Shown here piece by piece: positions 54,136-63,384 of a DNA stretch of 64,000 nt. The notes under the pieces were generated by a model. It was not told the origin of the DNA. It saw nothing but the letters and a program-made list of their open reading frames with translations, and did no database searches. This DNA comes from Dyella thiooxydans (GTDB lineage: Bacteria > Pseudomonadota > Gammaproteobacteria > Xanthomonadales > Rhodanobacteraceae): assembly GCF_001641285.1 (NCBI RefSeq), contig NZ_CP014841.1, positions 248,001 to 312,000 of the forward strand, given 5' to 3'. The translations under genes and the position numbers were made by a program. The stretch's first letter is position 1. Each line of letters begins with the position of its first letter.

Positions 54136-56784
54136 ATGCGTCGATATCTCGTTTCCGCCATTGCGCTGGCCCTGGCCGGCGTGTCGATGGCGCCGCTCGC
54201 CGCCCAGGCCAAGGCGGCGCCGGTGCGCGAAGCCACCACCCAGTTGCCGCGCGGCGTGGTGCCCACGCATTACGACGTGTCCATCGTGCCGCATGCGGAC
54301 AAGCTGGCGTTCGACGGCAAGGTCACCATCACGCTCAACGTGCTCAAGCCGACCAGCAGCATCACGCTGAATGCGGCGGACCTCACCTTCCATTCGGCCA
54401 CGCTGACCCCGACGAAGCTCAAGATCGCCGTGCCGACACCCACCGTGTCGGTGGACGCCAAGGCGCAGACCGCCACGTTCACCCTGTCCCATCCGATCCC
54501 GGCCGGCCAGTACAAGCTGGCGATGGACTACAGCGGCAAGGTCGAGACCCAGGCCAACGGCCTGTTCGCGCTGGACTACGACACCAAGGACGGCAAGAAG
54601 CGCGCGCTGTACACGCAGTTCGAGAACTCCGACGCGCGCCGCTTCATCCCCTCGTGGGACGAGCCGAACTACAAGGCCACCTTCGATCTCACCGCCACCG
54701 TGCCCACCGACGAGATGGCGGTGAGCAACATGCCGATCGCCTCGCGCAAGGACCTGGGCAACGGTCTCACCGAGGTGCATTTCGGCCAGTCGCCGAAGAT
54801 GTCCACGTATCTGCTGTTCTTCAGCGTGGGTGATTTCGAGCGCGCCACCGAGAAGGTGAACGGCACCGAGATCGGCGTGATCACCCAGAAGGGCATGGTC
54901 AAGCAGGCCGGCTTCACGCTGGACTCGGCGCGTGCCGTGCTGAAGGAATACAACGACTACTTCGGCGTACCGTACCCGCTGCCGAAGCTGGACAACATCG
55001 CCGCGCCGGGGCAGAGCCAGTTCTTCTCGGCGATGGAGAACTGGGGCGCGATCTTCACCTTCGAGTACGCGCTGCTGCTCGATCCAAGCATCTCCACCCA
55101 GGGCGACAAGCAGCGCGTGTTCAACACCGCAGCGCACGAGATGGCGCACCAGTGGTTCGGTGACCTGGTGACCATGAGCTGGTGGGACGACCTGTGGCTC
55201 AACGAGGGCTTCGCCTCGTGGATGGCCGCGCGCACCACCGAGAAGCTGCATCCGGAATGGCACACCAACCTGGATCTGGTCGGCACGCGTGAAGGAGCGA
55301 TGTCGCTCGACGCGGTCGCCACCACCCACCCGGTGGTGCAGCACGTGGAAACGGTGGAGCAGGCCAGCCAGGCGTTCGACTCGATCACCTACTCCAAGGG
55401 CGAGGCGGTGATCACCATGCTCGAGGCCTATGTGGGTCCGGAGACCTGGCGCACCGGTGTGCGCAACTACATCAAGGCGCACGAGTACGGCAACACGGTG
55501 TCCGACGACCTGTGGAAGTCGGTGCAGGCCGCGGCCGGCAAGCCGATCATGCAGATCGCCCACGACTTCACGCTGCAGCCGGGCATCCCGCTGGTCAACG
55601 TGCAGGCCATGGCCTGCAACGCCGGCTCGACCAAGGTGCTGCTGAGCCAGGGCGAGTTCACCAAGGATCGCCCGGACAAGAAGCCGCTGCGCTGGCACGT
55701 GCCGGTGATCGCGCAGACCGTCGGCGGCAAGCCGGTCACCACCGTGCTGGACGGCAAGGGCACGATGACCCTGCCGGGCTGCGGCCCGGTGCTGGTGAAC
55801 GCCGGCCAGGCGGGCTACTACCGCACGCTGTACTCCACCGCCGGCTTCGACGCGCTGAAGGGTGACTTCGCCAAGCTCAGGCCGATCGACCAGCTCGGCC
55901 TGATGGGCGACACCTGGGCGTTGGCGATGGCCGGCAAGGAGCCGGTGGCCAATGTGCTGGCGCTGGCCCAGGCCACCCCGGCCGATGCCGACCCGCAGGT
56001 GTGGGGCGAGGTGGCCGGCTACTTCGACGCCATCGACAACTACTACGACGGCGACGCGGCCCGCCAGGAGCGTTTCCGCGCCTTCGCCCGCAGCCGCCTG
56101 CGTCCGGTGTTCGCGCGCATCGGCTGGGAAGCCAGGCCCGGCGAGAGCGTGCCGACCACCCTGCTGCGCACCCAGCTGATCGGCTCGCTGGCCGAACTGG
56201 GCGACCAGGACGTGATCGCCGAGGCGCGCCGTCGTTTCGCCGCGCAGAAGACCGATCCGAAGGCGCTGCCGGTGGCCCTGCGCAAGACCGTCACCGCGGT
56301 CGTCGCGCGCAGTGCCGACACCGCCACCTGGAACCAGCTGCACGCCGAGGCCAAGGCGGAGACCACGCCGCTGATCAAGGACCAGCTGTACGCCATGCTC
56401 TCGCTGGCCAAGGACGACACTCTGGCCAGGCAGGCACTGGACCTGGCGCTGACCCCGGAGCCGGGCGCGACCAACAGCGCGGGCATGATCCGCATCGTCG
56501 CCTACCGTCATCCGGACATGGCGTTCGACTTCGCCGTGGCGCACCGCGACCAGGTGGACAAGCTGGTCGACTCCACCTCGGCCAGCCGCTACTACCCGGC
56601 GCTGGGCGCGAGCTCGCTGAAGCCGGAGATGATCGACAAGATCAAGGCGTACGCCGACGCGCATATCGCCAAGAGCTCGCAGCGCGTGGCCAACACGGTG
56701 ATCGCCAACATCCAGTACCGCATGATGATCCGCAACGATCGCCTGCCCGACGTGGATGCCTGGCTGGCCAAGCACGCCGACTGA
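54136..56784 (+). CDS. M1-family metallo-aminopeptidase, exported
   Basis: Protein of 882 residues. A signal peptide (about 1-27, SAIALALAGVSMAPLAAQA) marks it as periplasmic, unlike cytoplasmic PepN. The exopeptidase signature reads SAMENWG instead of GAMEN. The zinc site HEMAHQWFGD and the second glutamate in LWLNEGFASW are complete. The C-terminal ERAP1-like helical domain is present. It removes N-terminal residues from peptides. ATG 54136 has GGGAG upstream; the frame is open to 54010 but only the shorter form starts with a signal peptide. Confidence 0.92.
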   Translation: MRRYLVSAIALALAGVSMAPLAAQAKAAPVREATTQLPRGVVPTHYDVSIVPHADKLAFDGKVTITLNVLKPTSSITLNAADLTFHSATLTPTKLKIAVPTPTVSVDAKAQTATFTLSHPIPAGQYKLAMDYSGKVETQANGLFALDYDTKDGKKRALYTQFENSDARRFIPSWDEPNYKATFDLTATVPTDEMAVSNMPIASRKDLGNGLTEVHFGQSPKMSTYLLFFSVGDFERATEKVNGTEIGVITQKGMVKQAGFTLDSARAVLKEYNDYFGVPYPLPKLDNIAAPGQSQFFSAMENWGAIFTFEYALLLDPSISTQGDKQRVFNTAAHEMAHQWFGDLVTMSWWDDLWLNEGFASWMAARTTEKLHPEWHTNLDLVGTREGAMSLDAVATTHPVVQHVETVEQASQAFDSITYSKGEAVITMLEAYVGPETWRTGVRNYIKAHEYGNTVSDDLWKSVQAAAGKPIMQIAHDFTLQPGIPLVNVQAMACNAGSTKVLLSQGEFTKDRPDKKPLRWHVPVIAQTVGGKPVTTVLDGKGTMTLPGCGPVLVNAGQAGYYRTLYSTAGFDALKGDFAKLRPIDQLGLMGDTWALAMAGKEPVANVLALAQATPADADPQVWGEVAGYFDAIDNYYDGDAARQERFRAFARSRLRPVFARIGWEARPGESVPTTLLRTQLIGSLAELGDQDVIAEARRRFAAQKTDPKALPVALRKTVTAVVARSADTATWNQLHAEAKAETTPLIKDQLYAMLSLAKDDTLARQALDLALTPEPGATNSAGMIRIVAYRHPDMAFDFAVAHRDQVDKLVDSTSASRYYPALGASSLKPEMIDKIKAYADAHIAKSSQRVANTVIANIQYRMMIRNDRLPDVDAWLAKHAD

Positions 56785-56807
56785 GCGGCGTTGCCGTAGG
56801 GGTGACG

Positions 56808-56840
56808 AGAGAAGCCCCGCCATGCGGGGCTTCTCTTTTT
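56808..56840 (+). terminator. Rho-independent terminator of the M1 peptidase gene
   Basis: Perfect 13-bp stem AGAGAAGCCCCGC / GCGGGGCTTCTCT around CAT, followed by TTTT. Confidence 0.92.
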
Positions 56841-56966
56841 GGCGGCTGGTGCACCGTGGCGGCTCGTGCCGCATCGTGCGGGCAGGATCGATTCCCGCGT
56901 CGGCGAGAATGACGGTGCACACGGCGCGCTACCCACCGCCGAACGGCACACGATGCGCGAACCCCT

Positions 56967-57047
56967 GTAGGAGCCCGCTCGCGGGCGATGCTCTTGGGCT
57001 CTGGTGTGTATCAGGAGCAGAAGCATCGCCCGCGAGCGGGCTCCTAC
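56967..57047. repeat. REP-type inverted pair (REPIN-like), copy 1
   Basis: Arms GTAGGAGCCCGCTCGCGGGC and its complement face each other over 81 bp; each arm extends into GATGCT / AGCATC. The GTAGGAGC start is typical of extragenic palindromes in Pseudomonas and Xanthomonadales. The element at 57221-57301 is identical by eye. Confidence 0.88.
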
Positions 57048-57081
57048 AATGGGTGGGCGGGCGTTGGGATACCGGGCGGGG

Positions 57082-57129
57082 TTACAGGTCGGTGGACAGC
57101 TCGAAGCGCAGGGTGAACACCAGTGCATT
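57082..57129 (-). pseudogene. Duplicated fragment of the oprB 3' end
   Basis: On the minus strand it encodes NALVFTLRFELSTDL and a stop; the intact gene ends NALVFTLRFELSTGL. It is a remnant carried by the duplication. Confidence 0.8.
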
Positions 57130-57184
57130 CTCCGGATCCGCGGGCATGACCGCGAACACGCTCCCGAACGGCACGCGACGCGCC

Positions 57185-57381
57185 ACCCATCGCCGAGCGG
57201 CACACGACGCGCGAACCCCTGTAGGAGCCCGCTCGCGGGCGATGCTCTTGGGCTCTGGTGTGTATCAGGAGCAGAAGCATCGCCCGCGAGCGGGCTCCTA
57301 CCGGGTGGGCGGGCGTTGGGATGTCGGGCGGGTTCACAGCCCGGTGGACAGCTCGAAGCGCAGGGTGAACACCAGTGCATT
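57185..57381. repeat. Duplicated REP-hairpin block, unit 2
   Basis: Partner of 56931-57129. It includes the REPIN-like hairpin and the true 3' end of oprB (stop 57334-57336). Confidence 0.88.
57221..57301. repeat. REP-type inverted pair (REPIN-like), copy 2
   Basis: Same 81-bp element as 56967-57047, 33 bp downstream of the oprB stop. Confidence 0.88.
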
Positions 57382-58563
57382 GCGCACGGTGGGATCGGTG
57401 TCCGGGTGGATCACGTACTGCAGGTCTGGTTGCACCGCGAGCCAGTCCCGGGCCTGCGCCAGGTAGCTCAGTTCGATCGAGCGTTCGGTGGCGGTGGTCG
57501 GCCGCGGAGCCTGTTGCTGGCGCCAGGGGCGGCCGTTGCGCGCCACCGCGACGGCCAGGCCGAGTTCGTCCTGGCGGCGCGAAGCGAACGGTCCGGCCAG
57601 CACGGCGCCGGCACCGAAGTAGCGGCCGAAGCGCGCCACGTCCGGGTCGCCCGCGCCGAGCTGCGCGAATAGCGACAGGCTGCGATCGCTGTCGTGCGGA
57701 TCGTGCACCACGGTGCGGTCGGCCACGGCGTAGTAGCCGGTGGCGCCGTGCTGCGTGGTGCGACTGCCGGCCGGCACCAGGCGGTCGAACGTGGTGGTGT
57801 AGTGCCAGGCGCCGATGGCGAGCTTGCCCTCGTACATCGGCAGCATGGCGTTGCGACCGATGCGGAAGCGCGCGTCGGGAGCCCGCCGCGCGCCGGGGCG
57901 GTCGAGCAGGGCCAGCTCGGCCACGTACAGTCGGCCGTCGCCGGCCTGGAAGGCGCGCAGGCGGTCGCCGCTGCGGATCAGCGGCACGCCGTCGAGCACC
58001 GCCGCGCGCAGCACCACGCCGGCCGCCGGCTTGTAGGCGATGCGCGCACCCAGCGCGGTGCGCGGGAAGATCGACGGACCGTCGACGCCGGTCTGCGAGA
58101 ACTCCGGACCGATGCCGAACGAACTGTTGAGGAACAGCCCGCCGGACTGGGTGCGGTCGAACTCGCTGTTGACGTCGTACAGGCCGGCCAGCAGCGAGAC
58201 GTCGGCACGGGCGAGGTTGTGCTCGATCCACGCCTCTTCCAGCTGCAGGTTGGGCGGCGCGGCCAGGTTGTTCACGCCCGTCGCGTCGCCGACGAAGGCA
58301 TCGGGCTGGCCGCCGTGGATCCACAGCGCATCGACGTAGGCGTGGGTGCCGGTCCAGCCGGCGGCGCGCTGCAGGTCCAGCAGGCTGCGCAGGCGCAGGT
58401 TGCCGACGTAGGTGGACGAGCGCGCCGCGCCGCCCTCGAGGTTGCCGATGGCGGCGCCGTCGTAGGTCAGCGTGGTGCGGGCCCAGGGCGCGTCGTCGGC
58501 GCGTGCGCGGGTCGCCGCCAGCGCCAGCAGCGCAGCCAGTGCAAGGGCGTAGCGGTGGGGCAT
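57334..58563 (-). CDS. oprB: OprB-family carbohydrate-selective porin
   Basis: Protein of 409 residues with a signal peptide (about 1-22, LAALLALAATRARA). The following beta-barrel matches the OprB family: NLQLEEAWIEHNL, LLAGLYDVNSEFD, FLNSSFGIGPEFSQ, and the end YLAQARDWLAVQPDLQYVIHP, RNALVFTLRFEL. It allows passive sugar uptake through the outer membrane. No sugar transporter or kinase is adjacent. The 3' end has been duplicated together with a REP hairpin. Confidence 0.9.
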   Translation of the reverse strand: MPHRYALALAALLALAATRARADDAPWARTTLTYDGAAIGNLEGGAARSSTYVGNLRLRSLLDLQRAAGWTGTHAYVDALWIHGGQPDAFVGDATGVNNLAAPPNLQLEEAWIEHNLARADVSLLAGLYDVNSEFDRTQSGGLFLNSSFGIGPEFSQTGVDGPSIFPRTALGARIAYKPAAGVVLRAAVLDGVPLIRSGDRLRAFQAGDGRLYVAELALLDRPGARRAPDARFRIGRNAMLPMYEGKLAIGAWHYTTTFDRLVPAGSRTTQHGATGYYAVADRTVVHDPHDSDRSLSLFAQLGAGDPDVARFGRYFGAGAVLAGPFASRRQDELGLAVAVARNGRPWRQQQAPRPTTATERSIELSYLAQARDWLAVQPDLQYVIHPDTDPTVRNALVFTLRFELSTGL

Positions 58564-58630
58564 GCGTGGCGCTTCGGCGGAAAAGTGCGCGAAGTATAGG
58601 CCTCGGTGTGGCGGACGGCGGGTCGGCGCC

Positions 58631-59017
58631 TCAGGCGCCGGGCGCGAGCGCCCGGCAGCGCGCGTCCACCGCGGCGTCGTCGGTACGCACGCACACCTGC
58701 CCCACGGCGGGCAGGTGGCTGACGTCGCGTTCGCTGCCGGCCGCCACGGTCAGCGTCTTCAGGGCGGGGATGCGGCAGTCGTCCGCGCGGTCGCAGCCGG
58801 CGGCGAACAGGCTGTAGTGGCATTGCCCGCTGCGGCTGGCGCGGCAGTCAAAATGGGCGCCGGTGGCGGTGATCTCCACCCGGCTGTCGAGCTGGTCCAC
58901 GCCGTTGGCGGTGGAGCGCTGGGTGAAGCTGCGGTGCGGATGGTCGCAGCCGAGCGCGCTGGCGGCGAAGGCGAGCAGGGCAACCAGTCGGTAGAGCATG
59001 TGCATGGCGGTATCCAC
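58631..59017 (-). CDS. Small exported cysteine-containing protein, possible lipoprotein
   Basis: Protein of 128 residues, family not recognised. The N-terminus is hydrophobic (MLYRLVALLAFAASALGC) with a cysteine at about residue 24 in a loose lipobox (ALGC). Five more cysteines follow, which suggests disulfides in the periplasm. The GTG start at 59017 has AAGGAG eight bases upstream and is preferred over ATG 59005. It lies 18 bp after the LytTR regulator gene on the same strand, so it is probably the third gene of that operon. Confidence 0.7.
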   Translation of the reverse strand: MDTAMHMLYRLVALLAFAASALGCDHPHRSFTQRSTANGVDQLDSRVEITATGAHFDCRASRSGQCHYSLFAAGCDRADDCRIPALKTLTVAAGSERDVSHLPAVGQVCVRTDDAAVDARCRALAPGA

Positions 59018-59035
59018 GGCAGGCGCTCCTTGCGT

Positions 59036-59803
59036 CTACATGGTCTTGAAAAGCGTCATGAACGGCGCGCTGACGGTGAGCGTTTCCGGTCGCTGCTTCA
59101 GCCGCACGGTGCCGCGGCCGGTGTCGTCGCGCACGATCGAGGCGATCGCCTTGAGGTTGACGATGGTGGAGCGGTGGATCTGCCGGAACACGTTGGCGTC
59201 GAGCACCTCGAGCAGCTCGCGCAGCGAGGTGCGCAACAGCGCCTCGCCGTCGGCGGTCATCGCCACGGTGTACTTGTGGTCGGCGCGGAAGTAGGCGACG
59301 TCGTCAACCATGATGAGCCGCGTCTCGCGGCCGGTGCTGGCGGTGATCCAGGTCAATGGCGGAGCCCTCGGTGTGGTGGCCGCGCCCTGCGCCAGATCGC
59401 GCAGCAGCTGGCCGAGGTTGGCGGGCAGCTGGCCGCTGGCCAGCCGCGACCGGACGCGCTGCACGGTGGCGGCCAGGCGCTCCGGCGTTACCGGCTTGAG
59501 CAGATAGTCGATGGCGCCACGCTCGAACGCGTCGATGGCGTACTGGTGGTAGGCGGTGGTGAACACGATCTGCGTGCCGGGGCTGCAGGTGGCGGCTGCG
59601 GTGGCGACGTCCATGCCGGTCAGGCCGGGCATGCGGATGTCGAGGAAGGCGACCTCGGGCTGCTGCGTGGCGATCGCTTCCAGCGCGCTGGCGCCGTCCT
59701 CGCATTCGGCCACCACGGTCAGGTCCGGCCACACCTGGTGCAGCTGGCGCACCAGCTCGCTGCGCAGCAGGGCTTCGTCTTCGGCGACGACGGCGCGGGT
59801 CAT
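59036..59803 (-). CDS. LytTR-type response regulator
   Basis: Protein of 255 residues. A receiver domain (about 1-120) has the acidic pair AEDE, the phosphorylation site AFLDIRMPGLTGMD and LLKPVTPERL. A C-terminal LytTR DNA-binding domain (about 150-255) has VDDVAYFRADHKYTV and RQIHRSTIVNLKAI. It binds promoter DNA as a dimer when phosphorylated. ATG 59803 overlaps the kinase stop (ATGA), the usual coupling for LytS/LytR pairs. Confidence 0.93.
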   Translation of the reverse strand: MTRAVVAEDEALLRSELVRQLHQVWPDLTVVAECEDGASALEAIATQQPEVAFLDIRMPGLTGMDVATAAATCSPGTQIVFTTAYHQYAIDAFERGAIDYLLKPVTPERLAATVQRVRSRLASGQLPANLGQLLRDLAQGAATTPRAPPLTWITASTGRETRLIMVDDVAYFRADHKYTVAMTADGEALLRTSLRELLEVLDANVFRQIHRSTIVNLKAIASIVRDDTGRGTVRLKQRPETLTVSAPFMTLFKTM

Positions 59804-61062
59804 GGCGTCCCCCGGGTCTTGTCGCTCGGTGTCTCGGTGACCGCCGGCACGGCGAGGGTGGCGGCGACGCCGTCGGGCACGTTGGCGACCACCGACAGTG
59901 AGGCACGCTCGCCGTAGATCAGGCGCAGCCGTTCGCGCACGTTCTTCAGGCCGATGCCGGTGCCGCCGGTGGCGACGCCGAAGCCCTGGCCGTTGTCGGC
60001 GACGGTGACCATCACGCGGTCCTCGTCGCGGCGGGCGAAGATCCATACCGTGCCGCCGCCGGGTTTCGGCTCCAGGCCGTGCTTGATGGCGTTCTCCACC
60101 AGCGTCTGCAGCATCATCGGCGGCATCGAGATGGCGCGCAGCGCGTCGGGCACGTCCACCTCCATCGTCAGCCGCGCGCCCATGCGGATGCGGATGATCT
60201 CCAGGTAGGCGCGGGTGCGCTCCAGCTCGTCGCCGAGGGTGGACAGCGATTCGTCGGCGCTGGGCAGCGAGTGGCGCAGGTACTGGATGAGATGGCCGAG
60301 CATGCGGTCGGCCTGGGCCGGCTCGCTGCGGGTGAGCAGCTGCGCGCTGGCCAGCGTGTTGTAGAGGAAGTGCGGTTCCACCTGGGCGTGCAGCAGGTTG
60401 AGCCGGGCGACGGTGAGTTCCTTCTCAGTGGCCGTCTGCGCTGCGGCGCGCTGCTCGTTGCGGCGATGCTCGGCGACCCGCCGGGCGATGGCGCGGGTGA
60501 TCGCCTCGGCGTTCTCCAGGTTGGTGCCGTCGTCGACGCGGAACCAGTCGCTCCACGCGGCCGCCTCCGGCTCGCACAGCAGGGTGACGCTGCCGGTGCC
60601 GTTGACCGGGGTGACCGTGGCGGTGATCTGGTTGCGCAGGCTGCCCAGCCAGTTGGCCGGGTTGAGCCGCTGCACCCAGTGGCGGCCGTAGGGCTGCGGG
60701 CGGTGGATCTTGGCGCGCACCTGCAGGCTGTCGCGGGCGCTCTCCACTTCCTGGATGCGCGGCAGCTCGCGGATCGCCGCGTCGACCAGATCGAACGCCT
60801 CGCCGGCCTCGAACGGGATCTCGATCTGCCGGCGCTGCCGGTTGGCCAGCGCGCTGGAGTCGACTTCCCCGGCGATCAGCCGCACCCGGCCCAGGTGCGA
60901 GAACGCGCCGGTGATCACGAAAGCCAGCGTGATGAGGTAGATGGGGAAAATCAGGTGGCCGTCGTGATAGCCCGGCGTGGCGCTCCAGAACATGCTGCCC
61001 ACCAGGAATGCCGCCGACCAGGCCAGGGCGATGCGCAGGACGAAGGACAGGCTCTTGAACAT
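59800..61062 (-). CDS. LytS/YehU-type sensor histidine kinase
   Basis: Protein of 420 residues. Two membrane segments at the N-terminus (LRIALAWSAAFLVGSMFW and LIFPIYLITLAFVITGAF) are followed by a 150-residue region of unknown fold. The His_kinase domain has QVEPHFLYNTLASAQLL and the ATPase part has LVENAIKHGL and DNGQGFG, then GIGLKNVRERL. The signal is unknown. ATG 61062 begins MFKSLSFVLR; the frame is open to 61200 but without sense. Confidence 0.9.
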   Translation of the reverse strand: MFKSLSFVLRIALAWSAAFLVGSMFWSATPGYHDGHLIFPIYLITLAFVITGAFSHLGRVRLIAGEVDSSALANRQRRQIEIPFEAGEAFDLVDAAIRELPRIQEVESARDSLQVRAKIHRPQPYGRHWVQRLNPANWLGSLRNQITATVTPVNGTGSVTLLCEPEAAAWSDWFRVDDGTNLENAEAITRAIARRVAEHRRNEQRAAAQTATEKELTVARLNLLHAQVEPHFLYNTLASAQLLTRSEPAQADRMLGHLIQYLRHSLPSADESLSTLGDELERTRAYLEIIRIRMGARLTMEVDVPDALRAISMPPMMLQTLVENAIKHGLEPKPGGGTVWIFARRDEDRVMVTVADNGQGFGVATGGTGIGLKNVRERLRLIYGERASLSVVANVPDGVAATLAVPAVTETPSDKTRGTP

Positions 61063-61269
61063 GGACGGCTCGCCGGAGGCAGGAATCGCGACAGAGCTTA
61101 GTCGCTTGGCCGCCGCCGGTCGGGCCGGAGGCGACGGAACCGGCCCAGGGGGCGACGGAACCCGGATCCCGCGGCGCGAAGCCGGAACGGCCGCACGCAT
61201 GCGGGGTCAAGTGCGGGGCCGCGTTGCCGTTATGCTTCTGGTTCCCCGAATGGCCTCCCCCGGCGCTCA

Positions 61270-63348
61270 ATGAACGGCAGTTTCCATCTCGCCCTGGCGT
61301 TGCTGGCCCCTCTTGTCGGAGCGACCACCACCTACCAGGCCCTGGACGTGATGCCCCGGCTGGCCGCCTCGCGCGAGCGCTGGCAGCGCACCGCGTGGTA
61401 CGTGGTCGGCGTGTGGATGATCGGCATCGGGCTGTGGTCGCAGCATTTCGTCGGCACCTTGGCCCGCGTCCCGCAGCTGCGCGACGGGCTCGATCCGCTG
61501 CTGTGCATCGCCTCGGGGCTGCTGGCCCTGCTGGCGGCCTATGTCGTGCTGGCGATGACCGACGTGGTCATGCTCACCCGCACCCGGATGATCGCTGGCG
61601 GCATGCTGCTGGCCGGCTGCGTGCTGCCGATGCATCTGCTGATGGTCGCCTCGCTGCACCTGCCGGCGGTGCGGGTGGGGGCGGGGCAGCATCTGTGGCT
61701 CTGGTGCGTGGTGGTCGTGGTGATCGGCGCCGCAGTGCTGAAGTTGCTGCACGCGTTCCGGGCCCGGCACAACCGCAGCCTGCGGCGGCGGATCCCGGTC
61801 GCCCTCGGCAATGCGCTGATCCTGGGCGCCACGCTGCACCTGGCGATGCGCATGTCCGGCGAACGCTTTCCCGCCGGCAACGCCGGCGACGCGGCGGCGG
61901 TGGTCTGGGTCGGCTCGATGATCGGCGTGATCGCGCTGGTGTCGATGGGCTCGGCCATCGGCCTGTCCGAATGGGTGACCCGGCTGTACCAGCGCACCCG
62001 CAGCCTGGCCGGTTCGCTGGACGACCTGCATGACCGCCTGCGCTACCTCTCGACCCACGATGCACTGACCGGCCTGCCGAACCGCGCGACCCTGGTCGAT
62101 CGGCTGGAGCGCGCGCTGGACGGCGCCCGTGACGGCCGCGGTTACGTGGCCGTGCTGTACATCGACCTGGACGGCTTCAAGCACATCAACGAGTCGCTCG
62201 GCCAGACCGCGGGCGACCAGGTGCTGTGCGCGGTGGCCGAGCGGCTGGCCACGCACCTGCGGTACGAGAGCGTGGGTCGCGTCGGCGGCGACGAGTTCGT
62301 CGCCGTGCTCGAGCGCATGCGTTCGCAGGATTCGGCCCACCGCATCGTCGAGCGCCTGCTCGACGCCATGCAGCTGCCGCTGGTGGTCGGGGGGATCACG
62401 CTTTGCGCCACGCCGAGCATCGGTGTCGCCCACTTTCCGCAGGACGGCGATTCCGCCGAGGCGCTGATCGCGCATGCGGACGTGGCGATGAGCGCGGCCA
62501 AGCAGGCCGGCCGCAACGGCTACAGCATCTACGACACCAGCATGCGCCGGCGTGCCGAGCGGGCGCTGGCGATCCAGCGCGGGCTGCATGCGGCGATCGA
62601 GGACGGCAGCCTGTCGCTGCACTACCAGTCCAAGCACGACAGCGCCACGGGGGCGATCGTCGGTGCCGAGGCGCTGGCACGCTGGACCCACCCGGAACTG
62701 GGCGAGGTGCCGCCGATGGAGTTCATCGCGGTGGCCGAGCGCAGCGGCCAGATCGGTCGCATCGGCGAATGGGTGATCCGCGAGGCCTGCCGGCAGATCG
62801 GTGCCTGGCGCGGCCAGGGGATGGCGCCGCTGCGTATCGCGATCAATCTCTCGCCGCTGCAGTTGAACCAGTCGGGGTTTGTGGACACGGCTGCGCGCAT
62901 CGCGGCGGAGGCCGGGGTCGATCCGGCGCTGATCCTGTTCGAGGTGACCGAAAGCATCGCCATGGAGAACGCCGAACGCACCCGGCTGATGCTGCGGGAC
63001 TTCCGCGAGCGCGGCTTCGAGTTTGCCATCGACGACTTCGGTACCGGGTATTCCAGCCTGGCCTACCTGCAGAAGTTCCAGGTGCGCCAGCTGAAGATCG
63101 ACCGCTTCTTCGTGCAGGCGCTGGACGAGGGCGGGCCGGAGGCGCGCGCGATCATCGCGGCGATCATCGACCTGGCCCACACGCTGGCCATCGAGGTGGT
63201 CGCCGAAGGCGTGGAGACCCAGCTGCAGGCCAGCGTGCTGCGCACCCTCGGCTGCGACCAGCTGCAGGGCTACCACTTCTCCCGCCCGCTGCCGCCGGAG
63301 GAGTTCGAGCGGCACTGCCGCACGCTGATGGTGCTGGCGCTGGTCTGA
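61270..63348 (+). CDS. Membrane GGDEF-EAL protein with a degenerate MHYT-like sensor
   Basis: Protein of 692 residues. The N-terminal half (about 1-240) has seven hydrophobic segments arranged like an MHYT sensor, but the MHYT motifs are mostly altered (SQHFVG, PMHLLM). The GGDEF domain keeps VGGDEFV near residue 340, and the EAL domain keeps AEALARW, FEVTES and DDFGTGYSSL. Both cyclase and phosphodiesterase sites look intact, so it could make or break cyclic-di-GMP. It is divergent from the LytS gene. Confidence 0.92.
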   Translation: MNGSFHLALALLAPLVGATTTYQALDVMPRLAASRERWQRTAWYVVGVWMIGIGLWSQHFVGTLARVPQLRDGLDPLLCIASGLLALLAAYVVLAMTDVVMLTRTRMIAGGMLLAGCVLPMHLLMVASLHLPAVRVGAGQHLWLWCVVVVVIGAAVLKLLHAFRARHNRSLRRRIPVALGNALILGATLHLAMRMSGERFPAGNAGDAAAVVWVGSMIGVIALVSMGSAIGLSEWVTRLYQRTRSLAGSLDDLHDRLRYLSTHDALTGLPNRATLVDRLERALDGARDGRGYVAVLYIDLDGFKHINESLGQTAGDQVLCAVAERLATHLRYESVGRVGGDEFVAVLERMRSQDSAHRIVERLLDAMQLPLVVGGITLCATPSIGVAHFPQDGDSAEALIAHADVAMSAAKQAGRNGYSIYDTSMRRRAERALAIQRGLHAAIEDGSLSLHYQSKHDSATGAIVGAEALARWTHPELGEVPPMEFIAVAERSGQIGRIGEWVIREACRQIGAWRGQGMAPLRIAINLSPLQLNQSGFVDTAARIAAEAGVDPALILFEVTESIAMENAERTRLMLRDFRERGFEFAIDDFGTGYSSLAYLQKFQVRQLKIDRFFVQALDEGGPEARAIIAAIIDLAHTLAIEVVAEGVETQLQASVLRTLGCDQLQGYHFSRPLPPEEFERHCRTLMVLALV

Positions 63349-63384
63349 CCCGGGGTGCCGGGGCAGGCGCTGCCGTCAAGGCAG

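Larger units (their letters stand above)
56931..57129. repeat. Duplicated REP-hairpin block, unit 1
   Basis: About 200 bp repeated at 57185-57381, offset 254 then 252. It contains a REP-type hairpin (56967-57047) and, at its right end, a copy of the last codons of the OprB gene. Together with 57185-57381 it fills the space between the peptidase terminator and oprB; no gene is seen in 56841-57333. Confidence 0.88.

Noticed and set aside
54049-56922. Minus-strand open frame of 957 codons opposite the M1 peptidase
   Set aside because: Antisense shadow without any recognisable domain, while the plus strand has HEMAHQ and SAMENWG.
56931-57381. CRISPR-like repeated block
   Set aside because: Only two units, each long and containing a palindrome plus a gene fragment; there are no regular spacers and no cas genes.
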